DNA from: Vitrella brassicaformis
Taxonomy: Eukaryota > Sar > Vitrellaceae
Direction: 5' to 3'
Length of the DNA stretch: 64,000 bases
NCBI GenBank assembly: GCA_001179505.1
Contig: CDMY01000759.1
Span: forward strand, 68,654 to 132,653
Below are positions 46,460 to 57,982 of the stretch, in pieces. Within the stretch, counting starts at the first letter, position 1. Each line of letters begins with the position of its first letter. The notes beneath the pieces were generated by a model. It had not been told where the DNA came from and ran no database searches. It saw nothing but the letters and a program-made list of their open reading frames with translations. The translations under genes were made by a program, and so were the position numbers.

Positions 46460-48724
46460 ATGCTCTCCCTGCACTCGCTCGTCCTCGTCTGCTGCATCCT
46501 GTCAAGAGTGATCGGCAGCACCGGCACACCAACCTTCCGCCAACAGCGGCAGCCCCAACCGCCGCGAGCACTCCAGGAGGATCCTGGTGACTATCTAGCT
46601 GATGGCAGCTGGGCCGCCGATGACAATGGCATTGCCTCGCCACCGCCTCCGGCCGGGGACGACGGTGAGGCTGAGGAGTGGGATGAGGAGGGAGAGGGGG
46701 AGGACGGGCCGCTGCTCGACCTGCTGGCAGACAAGGCTGGAGGGGGGCCGAAGAGGAAGCAGGCGCTTAGGCCTGTACCGGGAAATGGGGTGTATTTGGG
46801 AGCCATACTCGAGGTGAGGAGAGAGGCAGGGAGAGAGTGGCTGAAAGGGTGTTAGTGTGTGTCTGTGTCGTCTGCTGTGTGTCAGGGTGAGGGTCAGATG
46901 CAGCCCTTCAACCAGCGGACGGGCATCCACCACGCGGCATTTATGAAGTTCATAAAGTTCCCTCAAGTCCTCACCGACACTGAGGGCGAAATGAAGGCCG
47001 TAAGACACAGACACACACACACAGCCACACACACAGCAAGACCAGCAAACGTGTGACTGGTGCTACAGCTGGCGTCTTTCATGCGGGAGTGTCGCGAGAA
47101 CGACGCTATGGCGATGCTGACCCTGGAGACCCCAGATGGCCTCAACTCGTACACGGCAAAGGAGGTGCGTAAGTTCGCCCAGCTCATCAACCGGTGGGCC
47201 GACGTGCCGGTCTTTCTACGATGGAACCACGAGATGAACGGCAGGTAAGACTGCTCGGGGCTGATAAGGGTGTGGGGTGCGGGTCGGCGCGCGTTATATA
47301 TCACTCTCTCTTTGTGTGTGTGTGTGTGTGTGTATAGTTGGAACGTATGGGGCCAGCAGCCTGATCTGTACAAGGCGAAATTCGAAGAATTCGCCAAGAT
47401 GATGAGGGTAAGCTATGCAAGGCGGGCACGCACGCACACACACATCCCTTTGGATGGGCTCTTGCCTGTGATGTTCGTGACCCTCCCAGAAGCACTCGAA
47501 GCAAGTGGTGAGTGAGTGAGTGCTGCAGCAAAGAAAGAACACACTCAGTGGGTGTCCCTGTCTGTGTCTGTGTGTGTCGATCGATTATCAGGCGATGGTG
47601 TGGACGCCAAATCAGGTCTAAAAGCTGACCACACCATTGGCTGGGAAATGCACAGAACCACGCACCATGGCACTGACAGAGAAAGAGCGCATGCTTTCTC
47701 ATGCTTTCTCTTTTCAAATCAGGAGTGGGGCTTCCCTTGGAAAGACGGACAGCACTACAACGCGTAAGTAACAAATCCAACTCATCCGTCCATCACTCAC
47801 TGGCTCATTCATATGCTGTCTTGGCGTGTTTTGTTTGTGTGCAGCTCGATCGACCCCTACGACCCATACCTGCAGTTTCTGCCCGACAAGTCGCTGGTCG
47901 ACTGGATCGGCATCAGCTACTTCCACTTCGGACACGAAGTCCGCGGCAAGAACCTCATCCCAGGCAACAACATCGTCCCCCTCCCGCACTCATTTTTCCC
48001 GCCCATAGAGGATTTCTACAGATTCGCGCAGCGCCTCAACGACGACAGCAAGAACCCGCAGCTGCCGATACTGATTGCGGAGACCAGTGCGGTGTGGAAT
48101 GTGGACGGGCCAGTGAATCGCAACTATATGGAAGAACAAGCCAATGGGGGCGGGGGGCGGGTGTTGCAGCAGCAGGATGGGGGTGGGGGGTGGCACTGTC
48201 CGCACCAGGGCGCCACTGAGGTGAACACAAAAAAGAGAGACGCACGGGAGGGGAGGGAAGCTGACGCTCTCAGTGTGTGTGTGTGTGTGTGTGTGCTGGT
48301 GTGTATGCTCAGTGGGACATCAAGACAGCGTGGCTGCATGAGGTGTACGACCTGGATAGCGACGGCAAGAACCTCAAGAAGGACTTCCGTAAGTGTTGGC
48401 TTACACGTACATAGAGATACTTGCTGATGTGTCGCTGAACAGCACTCATTCGGGCGATCTTCTGGTTCAACGTCGCCAAATACGAACCTGGTCACACAGC
48501 ACACACACACACACACACACACCACACATGCATCCAAGACACGTCCACTGTCTCTCTCTCTGTGTATGACTCTCTGTGTGTCAGTGGCCAAGGTGAATGC
48601 CGATTGGCGATTGGACATGCAGCCGGCCGTCACCGATGTGTATCGCAAGCTGGCCTCCGACGACTACTTCCTCAAACACGCAGTGGCGGCTTTCGAGACA
48701 CAGCAGACTATGCAGAGCCCCTAA
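46460..48724 (+). CDS. Secreted glycoside hydrolase, GH26 (mannanase-like)
   Basis: GH26 enzymes cut beta-mannans and related beta-glycans with a retaining mechanism. The Met at 46460 opens a signal peptide (MLSLHSLVLVCCILSRVIG). An acidic Gly/Pro-rich linker follows, then the TIM-barrel: GVYLGAILEGEGQMQPFNQR, LASFMRECRENDAMAMLTLE, VPVFLRWNHEMNGSW (the HExNG motif carrying the acid/base Glu), MVWTPNQ, DPYLQFLPDKSLVDWIGISY and PILIAETSAVW, where the Glu fits the nucleophile. Later exons give EVYDLDSDGKNLKKDF and IRAIFWFNVAKYEP. A Gly-rich insert (EQANGGGGRVLQQQDGGGG) precedes the last barrel elements. Stop TAA at 48724. About ten exons. The role is probably in digesting or remodelling polysaccharide outside the cell; the substrate is inferred only from the family. 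Confidence 0.85.
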
Positions 48725-49861
48725 AATGGAAGCGATTGGATGGATGGGAGGGTCGGGGGCAAGTCCGACAGGAGGCTGAGGGTGGTCTGGTGGCTCGTCG
48801 TCTGGTGATAGCAAAGGTGTGTGTCTGTGGGTGTGTGGGTGAAGTGGGGGTGGGGTGTCTGTTCGTTATAGGTATGTTTCTGTCTGTTGTGTTCCATGTA
48901 ACACATCTATTTATTTGTGTACTCGTTCGCAATCCATTTGTTTGTTTACGGTTGAGCATATGGGCATTGTATATTTGTTCGTCGACATGTACACCAAAAG
49001 ACAGACAGGTTCATGTCAGCTCGCTGAGTCGGAATTTTGCTTCCCCGTGGGTGCGTGTCTCATTTGGTGTCAATGGCGTGGGCACAGATTTGTGTGCCTG
49101 CCCGCCTTCCTGCCTGCCTTGTGAAGGGCGTTTCGCTCGCCCTTCTCTGCATGTGTGGTGCTACTTGCCCGACTAATTGGAAGGCTTCGGTGGCACAGTG
49201 GATAGCGCGATCCCCCCCTAAGGGATAGGTCGGTGTTTCGAACCCTCCCCGGAGTGCCATAGACTGGCAGCGTGGGAACGGTAAATGTTCCAGATGATGC
49301 TTTGTGCGCCCACACTCAACGTGCGGGTGAGCGTGGCGTGCATTGCATCGGGGACCATGGATCGGGCAATGATTACCTAATGCTCTTGACTGATCACATC
49401 GTGTCAGTCAGCCCTCTGCGTGAGTTCTCTGTCCCATCCATCCATCCACCCCATCCTCCTCATCCACACACATGGTGCACACGTGCACACGAGACGAGCA
49501 AGGCCTGGCTGTACATACAAGGCCCTCTCACCCCGTGCGAGCAGAGAAGTGTCCAGTACCCATCCATCCACCGCAGGCAAGCACTCATCGTCGAGTGGCC
49601 TTCGCCACCTCATCTCTGTCTGTCTGTCTGTCTCTATTGCGAGACTCGAAACTCATCATCAACTCATGCATCATAAGAAATGGATGGCTGGCATGCACAC
49701 ACCGTGACGGACAAAAGGCGCACACCGATAAACCAACACATACCGACAAACAGCAACCGCGCAGCGCAGCGACACCGTCACACCAGAGCATCACGTTGCG
49801 ATACCCCCCACACACCCGGTCATCCACGATCCATCCATCCATCAGTCACCACCCGTCCGCC
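48725..49861. other. Intergenic stretch with tRNA-like retrosequence
   Basis: Between the convergent 3' ends of the GH26 and tyrosinase genes. Besides the tRNA-like sequence at 49184-49259 and its downstream body it holds short CA and TGTC repeats. No protein-coding signal. Confidence 0.5.
49184..49259 (+). tRNA. tRNA-Arg(CCT)-like pseudogene or tRNA-derived SINE head
   Basis: The sequence folds as a tRNA: acceptor GCTTCGG with CCGGAGT (two G-T pairs), D arm GCAC...GCGC, anticodon stem ATCCC with GGGAT around the loop CCCCTAA (anticodon CCT), variable AGGTC, then a T arm with loop TTCGAAC. It has internal promoter-like boxes: TGGCACAGTGG fits the A box and GTTTCGAACCC is close to the B box. 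Defects: position 33 is C rather than T, the T stem has two mismatches, the D stem has one, and the gene encodes a 3' CCA after discriminator G, which nuclear tRNA genes normally lack. The encoded CCA points to retroposition of a mature tRNA, or to the head of a SINE whose body follows. Confidence 0.6.
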
Positions 49862-51303
49862 CTAGCGGCCTCGCAGGAGCTGTCTGGCCGGCCCGTTGCT
49901 ACCGTCCACGGTGTGTGGTTGCACAGCAAGTATCTCCTGCTCCATGCGCCTGACCATGGCCGACCCCAGCACACGACGCCATGTCGGCGGGATGTGCAGC
50001 GGGTTGGGGAACGATGCGTTGTAGGCCGCCTCGTGAGCATCCCTGACACACACACACAGGCACACACACATCAACACACACACAGAGACAGGCACATGTC
50101 GTTCGTATGTGCACAGGTGCGCATCAGATGTCCTTTCCTTACCTTTCGGCATCGGTGATGTCGGATTCCCTGTACTCGACACACATTTCTGTGAGGTTGC
50201 TGACGGCCGCGACGGGGACGCCCCAGGGGCTGAGTGTGGCGTTGCCCGAGTAGTTGTCGTGGCCGTGCTGCTGCTGCCACCTGTGGTACAGCTTGTCGAT
50301 GAACGAGTGGTGCACGTAGAACAGGGGATCGTTGGACGACGCGAACGAGTTCAACTCGCCGCCTGAACGGTCCCACGAACCGCGACCACGACCACCTGGA
50401 AAACACGCACAGACAGACAACGAGGGCCGCCCGGACGGGTATGTGCTTCCATGGGTATGTGCGTGTGTGTGTGTGTGTGTGTGCATTAGCTGACCGACGA
50501 TGACGTGTGGGTACCAGTGGAACACCTCGAGCACCTTCCGAAAGGGCACATACTCCTCCAGCTGGAACACAAACTCAACCTCGCGCATCGAAGGGAACCG
50601 CAAGATGACGTCACGCCCCGTCCCATTCAGCCATATGCCCCTGCGCAGACACTCTGGCCCACTTAGCTCCACATTGGTCGAGAAATCCGGTGCAAAGTGC
50701 AGCGAGAAGTTGCCCTCCGCCTGTGAGAACCGGCCGTCGGGCACGCACTGGATGTCGTCGTCTGCCGTGGCGCCCGATCCGCCGAACCACTGTGGTGTGA
50801 ACACGGGTGCGGTGTGTACGTGGTGGGCGTCGCGTGTCCAGTCCCAGTAGGGGATGGCGATGGATTTGTTGATGGCGCGCAGGCGCGTTTCGAAGTCGTA
50901 GACGATCTTCCGGTGCCAGGGAAAAAACCGGTTGTCGTGGTGGGACGACCTGCGCTCCAAAAACAACAAGAGGATGGGAGCCCACTTTTGCCTGTCTGTC
51001 GGCCTGTGTCTGGTGTCTGTGTGGTGCTTACCATGGGTCCAGTTTGTGTATGTAAGTGAACTCCTCGTATTGGCTGAAGTTGCCCAGTGTGCTCGGCGTC
51101 CTGTGCAGCGTGATGATGGCATCGATGAAGGTCTCCCGCTCATCGTCGCTCAGGTCACGGATCTCGCGCCGCACACGGACATCGTCCTTTTCACACACGT
51201 GCTGTGCACGCGCCGATGACAGAAGCAGCAGCAGTAACGCTGCGAGAGCAGGAAGAGAGGCGTGGAGGGCCAGCCGAGAGGGCGGACAGGGGCGCTGTGT
51301 CAT
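49862..51303 (-). CDS. Secreted tyrosinase-family copper protein
   Basis: Tyrosinases and related type-3 copper proteins oxidise phenols to quinones. The Met at 51303 opens a signal peptide (ALHASLPALAALLLLLLSSA). DERETFIDAIITLHRTPS is typical of the helix before CuA. CuA ligands are visible in SSHHDNRFFPWHRKIVYDFE (H...FxxWHR) with PYWDWTRD after it. CuB ligands are in EVFHWYPHVIVG and SNDPLFYVHHSFIDKLYHRW, the second tyrosinase signature (DPxFxxHH...D). N-glycosylation sequons such as NFS, NGT and NLT fit secretion. The protein ends RQLLRGR at 49862. Six or so exons. The first CuA His is probably H in the exon ending YIHKLDPW. It starts about 150 bp from CIAO1 in the opposite direction. Confidence 0.88.
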
Positions 51304-51453
51304 AATGGGGGCATGACGGACGGCAGTGTTGATGATAGATCTCTGCTGCTCTGTATCCTGCCGTGTGTTTCCCGCTGTATACGTGCCTTTCAGCTGAACT
51401 GTGTCAGTGACGCCACTGGGATCTGCGAGCTTAGCTTCTTCGAGGGAAGGAGG

Positions 51454-53640
51454 ATGTCAGAGCACTTGGAGAAGGTTGCTACGCTGACAGGCCACACCGA
51501 CAGAGTGTGGGGTTGCGACTGGCGGCACGACGGCTGCGTGCTGGCCACATGCAGCGCCGACAAGACAGTCAGGCTCTGGAACATCGACAGCAGCGGCAAG
51601 GCCGGGCCCGTCAGGGCACCGTGCGCGGTGAGCACCGACCACACACGCCTCATCGATTCATGCACCCGTCACAAATACATAGATCTCTGCATATGAGCAC
51701 TTTGTTTGTCAGGCGGTGCTGAATTCCGACACGCATGACCGCACCATCCGCACAGTGCAGTTCTCACTGGACGGCTCGACCATCGCAGCGGCCTCATTCG
51801 ACGGCAGGACATCCCTTTGGAGGAGGGAGGAGCAAGATCTCGATGCCGCTCCCGACGAGGCCGCCGGCTGGCGGTGCATGACCAAGCTCGAAGGGCACGA
51901 AAACGAGGTGACGGACCGACGCTCAGATGGACGGCATACGTGGATCAGGAGGCGAATGCATATCCGGTCTGGAGTTGTTTGTTGTTATGGGTGTGGTGTG
52001 CAGGTGAAGTGTGCGGTATGGAGTCCGTCCGGTGAGTCGATCGCCACGTGTGGGCGCGACAAGACGGTGTGGCTGTACGAGCGGGTGGAGGGGGAGGGGC
52101 AGGGCGGCAAGGAGCCCAGCTGGGAGTGCGCCGCCATACTCACCGGACACACACAGGGTGAGCCGACGGATGGATAGATGTGTGTGGTGAGTGGGGGTGT
52201 GCTCTCTTTCTGTGTGTGTGCCTGTTAGACGTCAAGTGTGTCCGTTGGCACCCCGAGGGTGAGTTTCTGCTGTCTGCGAGCTATGACGACACCATCAAGA
52301 TGTGGGGCAAAGTCACCGACGACTGGTGGGCGGAGACAGAGGGAGGGAGGGAGGAAGGGAGGGAGGGAGACACACAGACGTAGATGCATCTGGCTGTGGC
52401 TGATGGGTTTGTGCAGGGGTCTGCTGCACACGCTGCGGGGCCACACATCGACTGTGTGGGGCATCGCATTCAACCACGATGGTGACACGAAGAGACCGTG
52501 AAGGCGGTCATAGCATACTTGGCTGCGGTGCACATCACATCTATCTCTGAAATGATCTCAGGTTCCCACTTTGCCAGCTGCTCCGACGATCGCACTGTCC
52601 GGATATGGACACGTAAGCACAGCACAGCACAGCACACAGGGGGGACACATAAAGAAACATCAGAGTGACCCGCCCAGCCAGTCACCCATCCACTCGCCTT
52701 TGTACAACGTTGCAGGTCTGCCTCCCCGGCGGCCCCCAGCGGCTGCCCCCCAGCAGCAGACTCTCCCCGACGGCAAAGGGAAGCTGCCCCCATGGTACCT
52801 GTCCGGTGTCTTCAGATCCGCCGTCACATCATCCTCTCACACAGAACAACTTGACCAATACCTGCAGCAGCAGCAGCAGCAGCAGCCATCTGAGCAGGAG
52901 CCACAGGAGCAGCAGGAGCAGGCCAACGGTGTGTTGGGTGAAGAGGAGAGGGTCGAGATGGATGTGAGTGGGTGGCGGTGCAGCTGCACGCTGCAGGGGT
53001 ATCACGGGAGGACCATCTACTGTGTCGACTGGAGCAAACAGGGGGACGACTGCATCGCCACGGTCAGTGAGTGAGTGAGAAGGCAGATAAGGGAGAGGGG
53101 GTCACGCTGCACAAGTGTGTTGACGTGTGGATCGCTGTGTTGCTAGGCGTGTGGTGACAACGCATTGCGTGTGTTCAAGAAAGCGTCCCCTGACGCCACC
53201 GAATGGACGCTCAGCTGCATGCAGGTAAGGAAGGTGGGTCAGTCAGACAAATCAGACACACAAACAGACAGATGAGGAGAATGCACTTCCATGTGCTGGT
53301 GGTTACTCTCAGCCCGATGCCCATGGAACCGACGTCAACACGGTCATGTGGAGGCCACACAGAGAGGGTGGGGGGTTGGGGAGGAGGGCACCGCACACAA
53401 GTGCGGAAGGAAACGGGCAGGCGTATCTGTGTGTGTGTGTGTGTGTGTGTGTGTGGAGCAGAGGATGGGAGTCTGCTTCTGGCGACAGGAGGTGCGCAGC
53501 ACATCGATCACACCCACATGGACGGCTGGATGTGTGTGTGGATGTGTGCATCTCTGTGTGCAGGTGATGATGGGATGGTCCACTTATGGCGATACGTGCC
53601 GGCCGCTGACGCAGGAACAGCAGCAGCAGCAACAGAGTGA
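51454..53640 (+). CDS. CIAO1: CIAO1, WD40 subunit of the cytosolic Fe-S cluster targeting complex
   Basis: CIAO1 (yeast Cia1) is a seven-bladed beta-propeller in the CIA complex that delivers Fe-S clusters to cytosolic and nuclear apoproteins. The Met at 51454 gives MSEHLEKVATLTGHTDRVWG; an in-frame Met at 51314 is also open but less likely. Blades follow the family closely: SFDGRTSLWRREEQD, WRCMTKLEGHENEVKCAVWS, GRDKTVWLYER, AAILTGHTQDVKCVRWHPEG, ASYDDTIKMW, TLRGHTSTVWGIAFNHDGSH, CSDDRTVRIWT, GYHGRTIYCVDWSKQ, ACGDNALRVFKKASPDA and DDGMVHLWRYV. A Gln-rich insert of about 60-90 residues (roughly 52725-52960, with a run of seven or more Gln) lies between blades 5 and 6, where other CIAO1 proteins have a short loop. 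About ten exons; stop at 53640. Confidence 0.92.
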
Positions 53641-54495
53641 TTTTCAATACTTATGCACACAAGCCGTGGCCCAAAGAGCTTGCGTGACTGACATGACGGC
53701 GACAGTGTATAGATTGCCCTACCGTACGGCTTTGTCTGGCTGGATGTGTCAGATGTTCTGATACATGCCAGCCCGGCCCGGCCTACATGACATGTGTGTA
53801 TGGTCAATGACCTTTTTTCACGCGCTTTGCACAGCAAAGACATGATTGAATTTTGCACAATACATAAACACACAGAGTGTCAAATCGTCGGTCTCTCCAT
53901 TCACCAAACACACGGACTGACCCCACCAAAGTCACTCGCCCACGTAGATGAGCCTCTCCTTACGGATGGGCGGGAGAGCAATCGTGAGACACGGTTGCTT
54001 GAATGAGGCGTACAGGTAGCCTGAGGGTCTGCAGCAGCGTATGAATCACGGAATGTACACATGTAAAGCCATACAGTTCACTCCTGCTAGCCCTCATCCC
54101 CCTCGAGCCGCTGTTGCTTCGACCACCGCTCTTCCGCAGCGGGGCCAGTGGCGGGGCGTGGGCAGTCTTCTCAGTGATGGTGGCCTTGCGCTTCTTTGCA
54201 GTCACCGCTGCCTCTCGGCTGCCTCCGAGTCGTCGCTTGACTCACAAACAGCTGCCAACATTGAGAGACATGGCAATGAATGATAGATGACGTGGGTCAG
54301 TGACTCTGTGTGTGAGCGTGACGCACGGTCGTCAGCATTGGTCGGCATCGTGACCGGTGCTCAATGATTGGCAGGATGTACGTATACATGATGTGTCCAT
54401 GTACACACATTCACGCTGCTGTACACATGCCGATCGAAGTCACTATCCGCGCACCACGCATCCACACAAGCGCGTATTGTATACACACACACCAC
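53641..54495. other. Intergenic stretch between convergent genes
   Basis: It holds the CIAO1 3' flank and the 3' flank of the small membrane protein gene. A minus-strand ORF (53960-54205) is basic (KKRKATITEK) but has no splice-consistent partner. I see no firm gene. Confidence 0.4.
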
Positions 54496-55110
54496 TCAGT
54501 TGGCCGGGTTGACGACGACCAGTGCGAGAGCCACAGCCCAGTCATAAACGAGACACAGAGGGATGTACCACCGCGGGCAGGGCGTCTTGACGGCACCGTG
54601 GTGCAGTGCATCCCACACACCGTGACACACATAGCCAGCTATCAGGTAGAACTTGCTCGACGTCATCGACAGCACAGACAAGACAAGAAAGGCAAAGGAC
54701 TGGACACACCTGCAGCCAGCCCAAAATCACACACAGCCACACACATGTGATCATTCGTTCCTCCTCGGCTCGCTGGTGTGTTTGTGTGCCTTGTCTAGTC
54801 TGTCCCTCACTTCACTGACTCAATCAGCAGGTGGGTCAGTGTGCCGTGAGGGCTGCCCAGGCACATGCCCATGTAGATGAGAGGCATGCCGCCCAGTATG
54901 ACGCAGTATATCACATAAGATCACCCAGCCAATGGCGTCAGCGTCAGCACCAAGCGCCAAAACCACAGCCTGCACAACAATTAACACAAACAGGGATCGG
55001 ATCAGCTTGTTTGTATGATGCTTACGTGTCCTCACTTGAGTATTTGTCAGGCAAGTTGTCAGCTGGCAAGCCGTGTGGTCCATCGGATCTTCTCCCTTGG
55101 CCTGGCCCAT
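54496..55110 (-). CDS. Small multi-pass membrane protein of unknown function
   Basis: Tentative. The ATG at 55110 gives MGQAKGEDPMDHTACQLTT, then after an intron AVVLALGADADAIGWVIL, a helix ILGGMPLIYMGMCLGSPHG, and a last exon SKFYLIAGYVCHGVWDALHH followed by PRWYIPLCLVYDWAVALALV and a stop at 54496. The G-Y-x-x-H-x-x-W-D-x-x-H-H...P-x-W-Y pattern is one I recall from conserved small bacterial and algal membrane proteins of unknown function. The frames of the second and third pieces differ by one base near 54925, with no usable intron between them. The gene ends 84 bp from the inner edge of the right inverted-repeat arm. Confidence 0.55.
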
Positions 55111-55193
55111 TGCTGCCGCCGGTAGTCGTCTTCTCGGCAGATCTTCGCTGACCGGCGACTGAGACCTTCACTGCTGGTGCGGACCACGCTCTC

Positions 55194-55611
55194 GCAGATC
55201 AAGAAACAACTCCCCCCAATAGTACAGCCACTTGGTGATGGACCACTGACCCCAGCCGTCCTTCTCCCGCGCCATAAAGGATGGGGAAACGGGCAAAGAC
55301 GACGAAATGGAGACGGGCGAGTCGCTGTCCTGGTCCGTGCGCGGGCAGTCTGGCGCCAGCTGTCGTGCCCGGCGCGTCAGGGAAGTGGCTGACTCGGTGC
55401 TGGAAGTTCCCCCGTTCGCAGATGTAGCGGGGGGGATAAGGTGCAGCCGGGCGGACATGTCTGACAGAGTGTCGCTTCGGGTGGATCTGGTCTCTTGATG
55501 AAAAGGGCTGTGAGGGGCAAGGCATACTTGGGAGCGATCAGAGGGCAGAAAGTTCAGGCGGGGCGCCTCGGGAGGCGGGTCCGGGCACTCGGCAGCGGGA
55601 AGCATTGACAT
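55194..55611 (-). pseudogene. Truncated PGM-like gene, right-arm copy
   Basis: Reverse-complement duplicate of exon 1 of the gene at 41403: MSMLPAAECPDPPPEAPRLN and so on, with a few substitutions, through KWLYYWGELFLDL. At the arm edge (55194) the reading runs into unrelated sequence and stops after about ten codons. The RHG catalytic motif and all later exons are absent, so no phosphatase can be made. It shows exactly where the duplication ended. Confidence 0.9.
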
Positions 55612-57340
55612 ATTTCGTGAGCAAAGGGTTCACAGATCGGCCTTCTAAGCTCGCAAGCCAAAAAGTTCGTTTCACGCCAGCACGCCAGCCCTAAAACAGC
55701 AGGAGCGCGAAAGACGGCGCCGTCTTATGTACGCAGCCAGTCAGCGCCAGCATCAGTCGTGGTGAGCTGCGTCGGCTTCGCGAGCAACAACTGACCAAGA
55801 GCGACATATACTTCGGGACCGCATTGCCAGCGGTACGTAAGTGGCCGCCGCCACACGCCATTTGCGGCATGCATGAGTGCGCTGCATCGCATTCGCCATG
55901 CATGCGACCGCGTTGCCTTGATTTTTGCTGGTAGGTGTGGCAGCCGGTGCTGAGCATGAGGAAACTGCGGCTGCTGAGCATCGACACCGAGGCGGAGCTG
56001 GACGCCGGAGCAGGTGACGGAGGGAGGGAGGGAATCAGTGGGTGAGCGAGGGGACGACGTGAGGGAATTCTGTCCGTTCCCTCCCTGTGTCTGTCGTATG
56101 CATTCTGCGCCAGCCAACCGCCCGTCGCCCAAGGGCAACCGCACCCACAGAATGGACCGCACAGACCCGCTCACTAACACCATATTCGAATACCACCAGG
56201 AGTACGTGCGATGCGCTAGCAATGGGGAGGGCTGCAGACGAGGCGACCATGCAAATCATCCTTCTCTGTGTGTGTCTGCTGTTTAGGAGGACGTCCGTTC
56301 GTATCTACGATTTGGGCGAGGCCAAGGGGAAGCTGCTGATAGGGAGCAGGGAGGCCGCACACGACACAAAGGTAAGTAATTCACGTACCCTTGTGTGCTG
56401 AGGGCGATATCGGCATCTGTGGTGACACATTGCTTTGTTTGCCTGTCCATCGGTCAGTTCCTCAAGACGGCCAAGGTCACCCATGTGTGCAACTTGGCGG
56501 CGGGCGACACGGCGGGGGGCGAGTACACATGCGCCTCCAAGGGCAACGACCTGCCGGAGGTGACCTTCTACGACGTCAAAAATATGAAGGTGGGCGGACA
56601 AACACCACACACACACACACACACGCAGAAGGACGGGCAGTCGATATCTCATTCTCTCCGTGTGTATGCAGGACGGCAGTGACGACGGGGTGCACAATTT
56701 CGCGACAGCTGGAGTCGCAGCCATAGACTTCTGCCTGAAAGCTCTCGAGGATCCGGAGACCACCCTGCTGATCCACTGCCGCGCCGGTGAGTGCGTGAGT
56801 GAGTCACTTGAGTCAGTGAGAGCCCATCCACTGGCTGCACCAACTAACAGCCAGCCGACCAGTCAGATGCACACACCGCCCCACGCACACATACATGTGT
56901 CCTTGTCTGCGTGTCTGTTTGCTGCCCACACAGGCGTCTCCCGGACTGGCTGCATCGCTTCCTGTGTGTTGGCCGCGTTGAAGAAGGACACATACACACA
57001 TAACCGAGGAGGGTCCGCCAGTGCCGCTGCCGCCGCGGTGCCGCTGCTGTGGACCATGGGAAGGGCAGGAGTTTGTTCGACACGGCATACGCCGAGGTGT
57101 GGATCGGATCGCTGCACACATGCACACATATGCTGCCTCATTCTCTGCGTGGCTGCTGCCTGCCTGCCTGGTGCAGGTCCGCGAGTACCGATCTATCGCG
57201 CCGAACGTCGGCCTCACTGAGGCGGGCAGACAGTGGTGCTCTACGATGGCTGCTGAAGGTGCGTGTGCAGGCAGGCAGGCACTCATAGTGTGTTTCCTCC
57301 TCACCCTGCTCTGTGTGTCCTCCTCCGTCAGGTGCCGCCT

Positions 57341-57982
57341 TTGCCCGTGGTCCGCCCCCGCCCCCTCGTGGCGGAAGGCCCATGAAGTTGTTGTCGAAGG
57401 TGGACGAGATGGATGAGGAGAATGACCAGAGTAAGCAGATACGCACACACCTATCGGTCACACCGACATACCCCTCATCTGCCGACGCGGTTGGCTGTCT
57501 GTCTGTCTGTCAGTGCCTCCCCCACTCCTCCCGCCCCCGGCCCCACGCGGCCGTCGTGTGGGCACGTTGTTGACCGATACGGACGAGGAGTCTGGCACAC
57601 AGGATGAGTTGGCCGGCAAGGTCTTCAAGCCACCCGGCCGCTCACATGGCTTCTTGAGGGAATCGTTGCACCGCTACGCCGATGACCATATGGAGGTTGA
57701 CGACGGTAAGTGAGTGGAGTGACTGAGGAAACCCGACACAACTGTGTCCCTTCTCCGCAGGCTTGGCTCGTGTGGTGCCACCCAAGGCCTCAGGAGCTGC
57801 TGCGGCTGCTGCTGCTGGCCATGGTGACGACGAGGTGATGCAGGATGTTCATGCCAACGTGGGCGGCAGCCGCAAGCGGTACGTCGGCATAGAGACACAC
57901 ACACACGTATACACACACGCCCACAGTCACAGCCAAGCACCTGATGGATTGTGTGTGTGTGTGATTTGTTGCAGGGGTGCCC
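57341..57982 (+). repeat. Tandem duplication unit 1 within right-arm DUSP
   Basis: First of two adjacent near-identical units. It covers the exons coding PRGGRPMKLL, APRGRRVGTLLTDTDEE, HGFLRESLHRYADDH and ARVVPPKASG with their introns. The junction shows a few bases of microhomology (GGTGC). Confidence 0.9.

Noticed and set aside
53960-54205. Basic minus-strand ORF after CIAO1
   Set aside because: No start context, no phase-compatible exon upstream and no recognisable motif.
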